Part shown: in pieces, positions 6,970 to 13,297 of the stretch | How positions within the stretch are numbered: the stretch's first letter is position 1 | How the letters are laid out: each line of letters begins with the position of its first letter | From: CAIMUM01 sp034429715 | GTDB lineage: Bacteria > Chloroflexota > Dehalococcoidia > GIF9 > UBA5629 | Assembly (NCBI GenBank): GCA_034429715.1 | Contig: DAOUFR010000057.1 | Location: 1-13,297 of the forward strand | Length of the DNA stretch: 13,297 bases | Direction: 5' to 3' | Position numbers and translations under genes: made by a program | The notes under the pieces: generated by a model | Told to the model about the DNA's origin: nothing | What the model saw: the letters and a program-made list of their open reading frames with translations, nothing else | Databases searched by the model: none

Positions 6970-7671
6970 CTATTTTTTCAAAGAATCGAGCGCATTCTGC
7001 CAGGCCAGCACGGTGGCATAGGCCGTATTCTTGTTAAAAGCAATGTACAGGTCGACTTTGTGCACGAAGGCCACCGCTTCGATCTCATCCGGGTCCACAC
7101 CGGCCTGCTTCGCCACCAGTTCCACGTCTGAGCCCGTTCCCAGCCAGAGGTCCACCTCTCCAGCCACCAGTTTTTTCAGGCCGCCGGCGGTTGAATCGGT
7201 ATATACAAAATTGATAAACCCCTGCTCAGCAAGCTTCTGCTGGCCTGCCTCATCCTTCACCGCGGCAATGCCCCTCACAGCTTTTGCTTCATCCAGGTTG
7301 CTGACGCGTATATTTGATCCCTTCTTAACGTAGAGCCAGTTCTCGTAAGAGCCGATAGGTCCCACCCACATGAAAAGGTTTTCCCTTTCTGATGTCCTGG
7401 CCATGGAATAAAGAGCCGTGTCGGATTCCGCCAGTACGATATCGTAGGACTGTGACCATGGCAACACTTCGATGGTGATGTTCTCGCCCAGATTGCTGAT
7501 TATGCCTTTGACGGCCTCGGTGGATGAACCGACAAGGTTGCCGCCGGCATCCGTGTAATTGAAAGGAGGATATTCCTCTGTCATAACACGCAGCTTGGCC
7601 GGCTGCGCCGGGGTAACACATGCGGTGACAAGCAGTATGCCTGCTATAAGAGCAAAACAAAGTCTCTTCAT
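6970..7671 (-). CDS. Family-3 extracellular solute-binding lipoprotein
   Basis: A 233-residue periplasmic-binding-protein-like lipoprotein that would capture an amino acid or similar small ligand outside the cell. It has a KR-plus-hydrophobic signal and lipobox LVTAC with C18. The mature part starts LRVMTEEYPPFNY, the usual opening strand of family-3 binding proteins. It continues with ARTSERENLFMWVGPI (about 91-106), which carries the conserved ligand-contact region, and LVAGEVDLWLGT. The ATG at 7671 is chosen because GAGGT lies 7 nt before it. A longer reading from TTG at 7698 would begin next to the -10 box and is unlikely. No permease or ATPase gene is adjacent. It may therefore serve a transporter encoded elsewhere, or act as a sensor component. 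Confidence 0.88.
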   Translation of the reverse strand: MKRLCFALIAGILLVTACVTPAQPAKLRVMTEEYPPFNYTDAGGNLVGSSTEAVKGIISNLGENITIEVLPWSQSYDIVLAESDTALYSMARTSERENLFMWVGPIGSYENWLYVKKGSNIRVSNLDEAKAVRGIAAVKDEAGQQKLAEQGFINFVYTDSTAGGLKKLVAGEVDLWLGTGSDVELVAKQAGVDPDEIEAVAFVHKVDLYIAFNKNTAYATVLAWQNALDSLKK

Positions 7672-7699
7672 ATCTCTTACCTCAATGGTTTTTAACAAG

Positions 7700-7726
7700 A
7701 TTATACTCCAGACTGGGCAATGTCAA
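7700..7726 (-). promoter_or_regulatory. Sigma70-type promoter of the solute-binding protein gene
   Basis: On the minus strand, a perfect TTGACA (7726-7721) and a perfect TATAAT (7705-7700) are separated by 15 nt, shorter than the usual 17. Transcription would start near 7693, giving a leader of about 22 nt to the ATG at 7671. This supports that start. Confidence 0.6.
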
Positions 7727-7759
7727 TAGCTCTATGGTACCGGCAGCAGCGAAATGCTT

Positions 7760-7765
7760 TATAAT
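7760..7765 (+). promoter_or_regulatory. -10 box for the six-TM membrane protein gene
   Basis: A perfect TATAAT at 7760-7765 lies 62 nt before the preferred ATG. No good -35 hexamer is present at 16-18 nt upstream, so the promoter may need an activator. It lies back to back with the solute-binding protein promoter. Confidence 0.4.
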
Positions 7766-7827
7766 ATGATTCATTGCTTTTAACAGATTCTAACGGGCCT
7801 CAGACACACACGGAGGATACGGGAATA

Positions 7828-8514
7828 ATGGCTGATAATCGGCAGACAACCTGGGATACCATTAAATTGAACCTTTCCAGGATACCCTGGAGAGACTTCC
7901 TGCTGTGCATGTTTGCACCTATGATGATCCTTGAGATCTGTTCGATGTTAGGAGTCCCCCTTACAGGTGTTTACATCTCGCTGTCCTGGCTCATACTGGT
8001 TGTAGCAATAAGCCTCATTACACTGCGTACCGTAAGCATGTTTGCCATAATAACCTTCATCATGATACTCACCCAGACAATCGCCTCGTTTCTGGCGCCG
8101 CAGCACCCTTTTTTCACCCTGATACCCTCGCTGGATAATACGATACTCGGCCTCATTTTCATCGGCTCCATGCTCAGGCCCAGACCCTTTGTTATGTCCC
8201 TGGTCGGCAAGGAGACTATCGAACGCACCGAGGCGAAGTTCGGCAAAAGCAAGTTCTTTTTCAAGGCCTGGTTCGATATCAACATAGTCTGGGGTATGTT
8301 TTATGTGCTTCAGGGCTTGTTGATCAGCTATACCATTACTTTACATGTGGGGACGGGCAAGCTGCTCGATTTCCTTCTGGGCTGGCCGGCGGTGCTGGTG
8401 CTGCTCTATTTCAGTGTGGACTATCCCCAGAGGTACTGGACCAAACACTGGGACAAGATGAAGATAGAGATCGAGGCGGCGCAACAATACGAAAACCATC
8501 GGACAACTGTCTGA
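7828..8514 (+). CDS. Six-TM integral membrane protein of unknown function
   Basis: 228 residues. I count about six hydrophobic segments, near residues 24-42, 48-67, 70-90, 97-116, 144-172 and 178-198. The protein ends in a basic/acidic cytoplasmic tail (YPQRYWTKHWDKMKIEIEAAQQ). A loop after the fourth segment carries MLRPRPFVMSLVGKE. The overall look, including LRPRPFV, recalls the VC0807/DUF3159-like group of uncharacterised membrane proteins, but I am not certain. No catalytic or transport motif is evident. The ATG at 7828 is preferred: GGAGG at 7812-7816 serves it, though with an 11-nt gap, and the TTG-opened extension from 7774 contains no plausible ribosome site. It is divergent from the solute-binding protein gene and convergent with the M20 peptidase gene. 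Confidence 0.7.
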   Translation: MADNRQTTWDTIKLNLSRIPWRDFLLCMFAPMMILEICSMLGVPLTGVYISLSWLILVVAISLITLRTVSMFAIITFIMILTQTIASFLAPQHPFFTLIPSLDNTILGLIFIGSMLRPRPFVMSLVGKETIERTEAKFGKSKFFFKAWFDINIVWGMFYVLQGLLISYTITLHVGTGKLLDFLLGWPAVLVLLYFSVDYPQRYWTKHWDKMKIEIEAAQQYENHRTTV

Positions 8515-8558
8515 AATCCCACCCTGCAATTTACCTGCATGCAGCCGGCTATACTATG

Positions 8559-10004
8559 TCAGGGCTGCTGATAGAATTTCTCCTGCAGCGGACGATACCT
8601 GTCCATGGTATCCCGATTTAACGTCACCGGAGGTTTAACCGTTTCAGGAATCAACGAGGTATAAACCCTGCCGTGCAACCTCTGTTGCAGTTCCTTCCCG
8701 GCCTCATCCACGATGGATGGGTTCAACAACAGGTCGACGCCTGAAGTCGAGAGCACTTTAGCGGCGATATTAATAGCCGTTTTCCCGACTTTGGAACCGG
8801 CCAGGCTGGCAACCTGCCAGACGTGCCAGCCAATCCCTGCGGGCGCCATCGTCAACCACAGGGTGCTGATGGGCGCAAACCAGCTGAATTCGGAGTTGTC
8901 CGTGACGGCATGGGAACCGCCGTTCAGAGGCATAATATTCGAGTCAAGCCCGGTCTCAGCGGCGCCATAATCTCTCTGCATCTTTTTTGCGCAGTCCATC
9001 TCATCCTGGTTAAACTTGATGCCGCCGATCTCCTCCAAATTTTCGTGTAAAACCTGAGAGATGACCTTATTGGGTATCCTTTCATGTGTTGCACTGATCA
9101 GCTCGATTTCCACGGCGGTATCGGTTGCCATAGCGCCGGCCTGGGCGATCTTATACAGCCTGTCGATGACGTATTTTGCCTCTTCGGAGCTGGCGATCCT
9201 CCCGACTACCCACAAGGTCGACCTGTCCGGCACGACCACCGGGAAAGCAGGCCCGACATCCGGAAATGAATAATTGATGGTATTGGCAGCCAAAGGAGGA
9301 TTGCCCGGCGTGACGTTTTCCCGTAAAAACTCGATCATATTTCCTGCCAGCACCGCCGCATCAAGTGCGCTTCTTCCCTCCCACGGGCTGTTTCCGTGTG
9401 CCGTCCTTCCCCTGAAATGAAATCTGATACTGAAGTAGGCGTTGCAGGTGGTGTAATCGGTATTTGTGTTGAAAAAGGGATGCCAGTCGAGAAACGCGTC
9501 GACTCCTTTAAATAATCCCGCCCGCGCCATGTACGGCTTGCCGATACAGAGCTCTTCGGCCGGTGTGCCGAAAGCCCTGATAGTCCCTTTCAATTTGAAC
9601 TCCCCGAGCACCTTGCTGAGGGAAACCGCTGCCAGCGCGGCCGCCGGGCCTAGCAAGTTATGGCCGCAGCCGTGCCCGGGCGCGCCTTCAATGACCGGCC
9701 TCTTTACATCCTGCCCCCTCTCCTGCGACAAACCGGGCAGGGCGTCCATCTCCACGTTGAAACCGATCACCGGCTTACCCGATCCGCAAGTTGCCACAAA
9801 GGCGGTGGGCATTTCGGCAACACCTTCTTCTACACTGAAACCGTTTGCCTTGAAGTAGTCAATCAATGCTTTTGAAGTCCTGTACTCCTCCATACCCAGT
9901 TCCGCATAGCTCCAGATTACATCAGAGATCCTGTTGATCGGAGCCGTATTGGAACCAATCCAGGCTTTTACGAATTCCTTCTCTTTTATCGTGCTCTTTG
10001 ACAT
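8559..10004 (-). CDS. abgB: M20-family amidohydrolase, p-aminobenzoyl-glutamate hydrolase subunit B-like
   Basis: A metal-dependent amidase of 481 residues, the same length as E. coli AbgB, which with AbgA cleaves p-aminobenzoyl-glutamate, a folate breakdown product. M20 signatures are clear. MDALPG has D87, and GHGCGHN gives H111, C113 and H115 as likely metal/active-site residues. GTPAEE has E150/E151, WHP has H175, TAHGNSPWEGRSALDAA starts the dimerisation domain, and GGSHAVTDNSEFSW near 363-376 supplies the late histidine. The start is ATG at 10004, with GAGG 5 nt upstream. A longer frame from 10073 has no ribosome site. No abgA or abgT homologue is visible nearby, so the native substrate may be another N-acyl or aminoacyl amide. 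The gene is divergent from the rhodanese gene. Confidence 0.85.
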   Translation of the reverse strand: MSKSTIKEKEFVKAWIGSNTAPINRISDVIWSYAELGMEEYRTSKALIDYFKANGFSVEEGVAEMPTAFVATCGSGKPVIGFNVEMDALPGLSQERGQDVKRPVIEGAPGHGCGHNLLGPAAALAAVSLSKVLGEFKLKGTIRAFGTPAEELCIGKPYMARAGLFKGVDAFLDWHPFFNTNTDYTTCNAYFSIRFHFRGRTAHGNSPWEGRSALDAAVLAGNMIEFLRENVTPGNPPLAANTINYSFPDVGPAFPVVVPDRSTLWVVGRIASSEEAKYVIDRLYKIAQAGAMATDTAVEIELISATHERIPNKVISQVLHENLEEIGGIKFNQDEMDCAKKMQRDYGAAETGLDSNIMPLNGGSHAVTDNSEFSWFAPISTLWLTMAPAGIGWHVWQVASLAGSKVGKTAINIAAKVLSTSGVDLLLNPSIVDEAGKELQQRLHGRVYTSLIPETVKPPVTLNRDTMDRYRPLQEKFYQQP

Positions 10005-10051
10005 CACTTCCTCTCCAGCTAATATATTAAGGAAATTTAGTGTAATAATCC

Positions 10052-10095
10052 TTGCATCCAGCCTCGCATGCAAAATGCCATAATATTCGTATTAT
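10052..10095. promoter_or_regulatory. Two inverted repeats in the abgB-rhodanese divergent region
   Basis: TTGCAT (10052-10057) and ATGCAA (10068-10073) form a 6-bp inverted repeat with a 10-nt centre. Seven bases on, ATAATA-TTCG-TATTAT (10080-10095) is a second perfect 6-bp repeat around TTCG. Both lie upstream of the peptidase gene. They may be operator sites, but at this length chance occurrence is quite possible. The rest of the 257-bp intergenic region shows no gene. Confidence 0.25.
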
Positions 10096-10189
10096 CGCAC
10101 AGGTGTATCAAGTAATGCATTCTCTTGACCGGACGGAAAAATACGGCATGCCTACAAATGGATACGTTTCATATCATCCTGTAGCGATT

Positions 10190-10217
10190 TTGTGTATCTG
10201 CTGAACAGAGCTATAAT
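10190..10217 (+). promoter_or_regulatory. Possible promoter of the rhodanese gene
   Basis: A perfect TATAAT at 10212-10217 is preceded, 16 nt upstream, by TTGTGT (10190-10195), which matches only the TTG half of the -35 consensus. Transcription would start near 10224, giving a leader of about 38 nt with GGAGG at 10246-10250. Confidence 0.4.
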
Positions 10218-10261
10218 CCAACTCAGACTCGAATATAGCATCGCTGGAGGTTCTGTCTAAT

Positions 10262-10735
10262 ATGCACTTCAAGTTTATTCTAGCATCGCTCTTTATGATC
10301 CTGGTTTTATCCGGTTGCGTTGCCGGTACAAATGATTCCACCGTCCCGCCGACTTCCACCCCGTCAGATAACACAACTTCAACGCCTTCAGACCAGGCGC
10401 CGCGCATTAGCATCGAAGAGCTGTTGCAAAAGATCAACAGCGGGGCGGACATACTCCTAGTCGATGCCAGGAGGGATGTGGAAGAACAATTCAAGATAGC
10501 GCATATCAAGGGCGCCATTGCGGTTCCTCCCGATAAAATCACGGCGGGACAATGGACGCCGCCGCCTGATCTAAACAAAGAAATAGTCATCTACTGCTCC
10601 TGTCCCAACGATGGGACAAGTGCCAGCGCTACGCTTATTCTGGTTAGTAAAGGTTACACCAACGTCAAGGCTCTGAAGGGCGGCTGGAACGCCTGGAAAG
10701 CGGCCGGATACCCCGTGGAATCAGGCTCCGATTAG
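10262..10735 (+). CDS. Rhodanese-domain lipoprotein
   Basis: 157 residues: a signal peptide with lipobox LSGC (C19), a Thr/Pro/Ser-rich linker (about 24-47), then one rhodanese domain (about 48-155). The domain shows ISIEELLQKINSG, the strand and turn LLVDARRDVEEQ, HIKGAIAVP and the closing LKGGWNAWKAAGYPV. The active-site loop is YCSCPNDGTSA (111-121), with C112 aligned to the catalytic cysteine of the usual YCxxGxRS loop. The CxCP variant, with a longer loop, is a known but less common form. A membrane-anchored, externally located rhodanese could handle sulfur or cyanide, or bind another ligand; the true role is unknown. GGAGG lies 11 nt before the ATG. The gene ends 21 nt before the stop of the convergent STAS gene. 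Confidence 0.87.
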   Translation: MHFKFILASLFMILVLSGCVAGTNDSTVPPTSTPSDNTTSTPSDQAPRISIEELLQKINSGADILLVDARRDVEEQFKIAHIKGAIAVPPDKITAGQWTPPPDLNKEIVIYCSCPNDGTSASATLILVSKGYTNVKALKGGWNAWKAAGYPVESGSD

Positions 10736-10756
10736 GACATCCAATCCCGGCGCGTT

Positions 10757-12061
10757 TCACTCGGGTGTGATAGCGGAGATGTACGAAACGCCGGCAACGG
10801 CCCGTTTTATGCGTGTCGTGTCCAGGAGGTGACGCATATCCACAAACTCACCGGCGCGCGCGATCCTTCTGATTTCTCCGTCCAGATCCAGAGCGTAATC
10901 CCACTGCATGTTCTCAAAAACCACACCGTGATTATGCAGCATCATTTTCTTATTGCCGATATTGGCCGGATGCATATAGAACGCATTTTCCAGGTCTTGT
11001 TTTGAAAGGTGGGACAGGTCGGCCGTCAGGTCCAGTCCCAGCCCGAAGCTGATCATGGTCCGGCCGGGTAGCTTCGGCTCCAGGTTGATGTCCATCCATT
11101 TCTCTATGTTTTCCGGATCCGTAATCAGGCCCTGATTGACCGGGGCGTGTTTTTTAATGGGGGAGATTTTGACGCCGGAGCTGAAAAGTACGTCCAGGTC
11201 GGCTATCATAGCCACGCTTACCAGGCTGCTGTTGGCCATCTGCCTCTCCCGGGCGATATCGAAAATGGCTTCGTACAGCTCGCCGACCGTGATCGGCTTG
11301 CTGCCGGCGTCGTCACCTATCAGCATGATATCGTTAAATTCGCCGTGCAAAGCCAGGTTAAGGCCGGTGTGGATCACAACCTCGCCTGTATCTTTTTGAG
11401 GGATAAGAAAATCAGGTGTGTCGTTACCATCGGTGGGCAACCAGACCATGGTGCCTCCGCTGGTCATCATTTCGCCCAGCAGCGGCAGGCAGTCCTCGAG
11501 GCTGCCTCCCAGGGCCCCCAGGCCGATGGAATATTCGGCTTCGGAAAAACGCCGCTGCCGGATATCCTGCGGCTCCAGGGTGGCATTCATGACCTTGGTC
11601 AGATCGCCCACGGTTTTCAACGCGGCGGGGCGATCGGTAACGTGGAAGACGTGAAAGCTGGTATCCTTTCTGTGGTAACAGGGAAGGCTTCTCCAGTCCC
11701 TTTCGGAGCGTTTCATATCCTTCAGCATGGAGCTGTGCTTGACGGCTTCGTCCACCGTGGTATAGGTGGGGAACATGCCTTCCATACCTGCCATTTTCAA
11801 TACCTGGGCCGGGTATTCCGTTATTCCACACAGTGAGATGTGTCCTTTTCTGCCGGCCAGTTTTTTATGTGTGGACAGAAGGAGCCTGATGCCCCCGCTG
11901 CTCAAATACAGCGCACCGGACATGTCGAGCACCAGATAGTGGTCGTCTTCCGTTATAAGGGACTCAAGCTCTGTGCCCAGGCCGGCGGCCTCGAAGGCGC
12001 CCAGCCTGCCTTCCAGGGCCACCACCAGGATGCCGTCTCTGCGCTCCGACTTTATGCTCAC
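10757..12061 (-). CDS. STAS-domain (anti-sigma antagonist-like) protein with large unrecognised C-terminal region
   Basis: 434 residues. Residues 1 to about 108 form a STAS domain of the SpoIIAA/RsbV type: GILVVALEGRLGAFEAAGL, then YLVLDMSGALYLSSGGIRLLLSTHKKL. S54/S55 align with the serine phosphorylated in anti-anti-sigma factors; the aspartate normally before it is L53 here. The remaining roughly 320 residues are soluble-looking and match nothing I can name. Marked segments are YSIGLGALGGSLEDC, MVWLPTDGNDTPDFLIP and ISFGLGLDLTADLSHL. No kinase or PP2C phosphatase active site is evident. The start is GTG at 12061; an in-frame TGA only 9 nt upstream excludes any longer form. There is no Shine-Dalgarno sequence, and the predicted transcript start is only a few bases away, so translation may be leaderless. 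It probably acts in a partner-switch signalling pathway; targets are unknown. Confidence 0.75.
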   Translation of the reverse strand: MSIKSERRDGILVVALEGRLGAFEAAGLGTELESLITEDDHYLVLDMSGALYLSSGGIRLLLSTHKKLAGRKGHISLCGITEYPAQVLKMAGMEGMFPTYTTVDEAVKHSSMLKDMKRSERDWRSLPCYHRKDTSFHVFHVTDRPAALKTVGDLTKVMNATLEPQDIRQRRFSEAEYSIGLGALGGSLEDCLPLLGEMMTSGGTMVWLPTDGNDTPDFLIPQKDTGEVVIHTGLNLALHGEFNDIMLIGDDAGSKPITVGELYEAIFDIARERQMANSSLVSVAMIADLDVLFSSGVKISPIKKHAPVNQGLITDPENIEKWMDINLEPKLPGRTMISFGLGLDLTADLSHLSKQDLENAFYMHPANIGNKKMMLHNHGVVFENMQWDYALDLDGEIRRIARAGEFVDMRHLLDTTRIKRAVAGVSYISAITPE

Positions 12062-12070
12062 AATAATTCA

Positions 12071-12099
12071 ATTTAAATAAATCAGCAAACGCCTGTCAA
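12071..12099 (-). promoter_or_regulatory. Sigma70-type promoter of the STAS gene
   Basis: On the minus strand a perfect TTGACA (12099-12094) is followed after 17 nt by TTAAAT (12076-12071), four of six matches to the -10 consensus. The start of transcription would be near 12064, almost at the GTG start codon at 12061. Confidence 0.5.
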
Positions 12100-12120
12100 C
12101 ACGCGCAACCGGATGAATCA

Positions 12121-12149
12121 TTGACACGTGTGCAGTTAATATATATTAT
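12121..12149 (+). promoter_or_regulatory. Sigma70-type promoter of the Ig-repeat lipoprotein gene
   Basis: TTGACA (12121-12126), a 17-nt spacer and TATTAT (12144-12149) give a near-consensus promoter. Transcription near 12156 leaves a leader of about 115 nt before the ATG. The 8-bp palindrome ACACGTGT (12124-12131) overlaps the -35 box and might be a regulator site. The leader can form a weak GGCAAT/ATTGCC pairing (12160-12165 with 12191-12196) and holds two Shine-Dalgarno-like runs, GAGGAGG at 12244-12250 and AAAGGAGG at 12258-12265. Confidence 0.6.
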
Positions 12150-12269
12150 GCTGATCGATGGCAATGATTGACGATAATATCTCATCGAGAATTGCCGTGC
12201 ATACCGGAATAGAATCGGGCCAACGTATTAATCATACCTTTTTGAGGAGGAACCAACAAAGGAGGCAGC

Positions 12270-13297
12270 ATGATGAAAGCCCTTTCCTTCTTTCTACTTT
12301 TAATATTGGGCAGTTCCTTATCCTGTAACATCATTAATCCGGGCGGTGACAGAGGTGAAGGCCCCGATATAAAATACTTCTTGATTGAGCCGGCAGTAAT
12401 CTCACCGGGGCAGGAAGCAGTTTTGGTCTGGGAAGTAACAAATGCTTCAACAATATATCTTGAACCGGGTTTTGGAGCGGTTGATTCAATTGGCAAAATA
12501 CCACTAAATCCAACTTCTACAACAACTTATGAAATAACGGCAACAAATGGACATGGAGTCAGCAGGCACTCTGTGACACTGGTTGTCTCACCTGCAACTG
12601 TTACACCGCCAATCGCTGGAGATAGGCCGACAATAGTCACTTTTTCAGCAAGTCCTTCAAATGTTGCAAGCGGAGAGGCGGCGATACTGAGCTGGGATGT
12701 GTCTAATGCAGCGTCGGTTACGCTCGATCCTGGATTCGGTACCGTCGCATCAACAAGCAGTATCCTTGTTTATCCTTCAGTCACGACAACCTATACGCTG
12801 ACCGCACAAAATAGCAGCGGTACCAGAATTGCCACCGGCACAGTAACCGTCACAGGAGGAGCATCACCGTCTGTAACCCCGTCCATCATTAGCTTCAGTG
12901 CTGTCCCGGACCGTATTACCGAGGGGCAATATTCAACATTACAATGGTCTGCCTCCGATGCCGTCAGATTCCGTATTACAGAACCCCTCCTTGGATTCGA
13001 TATGGAAACGTACGGGAATAGCATACAGGTACAACCGGTCGTCTCCGGCATGGTGACACGCGGAGCAGATCTTGTTTACTGCCTGACTGGTATCAGCGCC
13101 AGCGGTGCTACAACCGAAGCGTATGCAAGGTTAACCGTAGATGTTCCATCAGCTGCCACACCGGTAATCAGCAGCTTCAGCGCTGTCCCGGACCGCATTA
13201 CCGAGGGGCAATACTCGACATTACAATGGTCTGCCTCCGATGCCGTCAGATTCCGTATTACAGAACCCCTCCTTGGATTCGATATGGAAACGTACGG
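12270..13297 (+). CDS. Repetitive Ig-like-domain surface lipoprotein, 3' end outside the window
   Basis: The frame is open from ATG 12270 to the window end: 342 codons and two bases, with no stop. A second ATG at 12273 is better spaced from AAAGGAGG (7 nt against 4), so the true start is one of these two. A hydrophobic signal peptide ends in SLSC, with C19 likely lipid-modified; serine at -3 is unusual for a lipobox. Four beta-rich Ig-like units follow, at about 33-107, 119-195, 204-292 and 298 to the end. Each opens with P-x-I-x-x-F-like and SPGQ/ASGE/TEGQ-x-x-x-L-x-W patterns, and the first two end TTTYEITATN or TTTYTLTAQN. Such units usually serve adhesion or spacing on the cell surface. 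Units 3 and 4 are nearly identical in DNA. The gene looks lower in G+C than its neighbours. Confidence 0.82.
   Translation, partial: MMKALSFFLLLILGSSLSCNIINPGGDRGEGPDIKYFLIEPAVISPGQEAVLVWEVTNASTIYLEPGFGAVDSIGKIPLNPTSTTTYEITATNGHGVSRHSVTLVVSPATVTPPIAGDRPTIVTFSASPSNVASGEAAILSWDVSNAASVTLDPGFGTVASTSSILVYPSVTTTYTLTAQNSSGTRIATGTVTVTGGASPSVTPSIISFSAVPDRITEGQYSTLQWSASDAVRFRITEPLLGFDMETYGNSIQVQPVVSGMVTRGADLVYCLTGISASGATTEAYARLTVDVPSAATPVISSFSAVPDRITEGQYSTLQWSASDAVRFRITEPLLGFDMETY
12891..13297 (+). repeat. 282-bp-period tandem repeat inside the lipoprotein gene
   Basis: The segment 12891-13015 recurs at 13173-13297 with a period of 282 bp (94 codons), so the reading frame is kept. Only four bases differ over 125 bp (12899, 12914, 12932 and 12935 in the first copy) and all are synonymous third positions. 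From 12936 to 13015 the copies are identical for 80 bp, up to the window edge. This indicates recent duplication or gene conversion, and more copies may follow downstream. Confidence 0.92.

Noticed and set aside
8541..8568. GCAGCC / GGCTGC inverted repeat between the convergent membrane protein and M20 genes, considered as a terminator
   Set aside because: The stem is only 6 bp with a loop of about 15 nt and no T-run on either strand.
10004..10073. A longer start for the AbgB-like gene, adding 23 residues
   Set aside because: The extension lacks a ribosome site, whereas GAGG lies 5 nt before the ATG at 10004, and the shorter form has the length of E. coli AbgB.
11147..11836. A 229-codon plus-strand frame opposite the STAS gene
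   Set aside because: It is antisense to a frame with a clear STAS domain, has no ribosome site and no recognisable domain.
12158..12328. A 56-codon open frame beginning in the lipoprotein leader and overlapping its start
   Set aside because: Its ATG would fall about 2 nt after the predicted transcript start with no ribosome site, its product has no recognisable feature, and it runs out of frame over the lipoprotein signal peptide.
12182..12496. A 104-codon minus-strand frame across the lipoprotein leader and start
   Set aside because: It is antisense to the Ig-repeat lipoprotein, which has a good promoter, ribosome site and signal peptide, while this frame shows none.

Overview
The window is a bacterial chromosome segment of moderately high G+C. 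It carries twelve protein-coding genes, eleven complete and one running off the right edge. I found no rRNA, tRNA, CRISPR array, transposase or phage gene. Lipoprotein signal peptides with a lipobox, an ECF sigma circuit, a multifunctional-enzyme-type SDR, an orphan AbgB-like M20 peptidase and a degenerate GTCATTGCG...CGCAATGAC palindromic repeat together would suit an anaerobic Chloroflexota (Dehalococcoidia-like) genome. That taxonomic guess is inference; nothing in the sequence proves it.

Left part (1-4040): a GTG-started RsuA/RluB-type pseudouridine synthase; a (3R)-hydroxyacyl-CoA dehydrogenase-like SDR closed by a strong hairpin terminator; then a two-gene unit of a 14-TM DHA2 efflux protein and a PAT-like GNAT acetyltransferase. 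The acetyltransferase converges on the next unit across an 86-bp palindromic repeat relic.

Centre (4041-6850, minus strand): an ECF sigma factor, a single-pass membrane protein that is probably its anti-sigma partner, and an HtrA-type serine protease lipoprotein, in that transcription order. Both the sigma gene and the partner gene are preceded by the same two-part promoter-like motif, ATGCAAC then CRTTAT, with exactly 16 nt between GCAAC and CRTTAT. This suggests a self-amplifying envelope-stress circuit with its own promoter specificity, and it is the most interesting system in the window.

Right-centre (6970-10735): an orphan family-3 solute-binding lipoprotein is divergent from a six-TM membrane protein of unknown role. 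That protein converges with an AbgB-like M20 amidohydrolase, which is divergent from a rhodanese lipoprotein.

Right end (10757-13297): a STAS-domain protein with a long unrecognised C-terminal region is read leftward. A repetitive Ig-like surface lipoprotein is read rightward. They are driven by back-to-back sigma70-type promoters. The lipoprotein's third and fourth repeats are almost identical in DNA, differing only by four synonymous changes in 125 bp, and the gene continues beyond the window.
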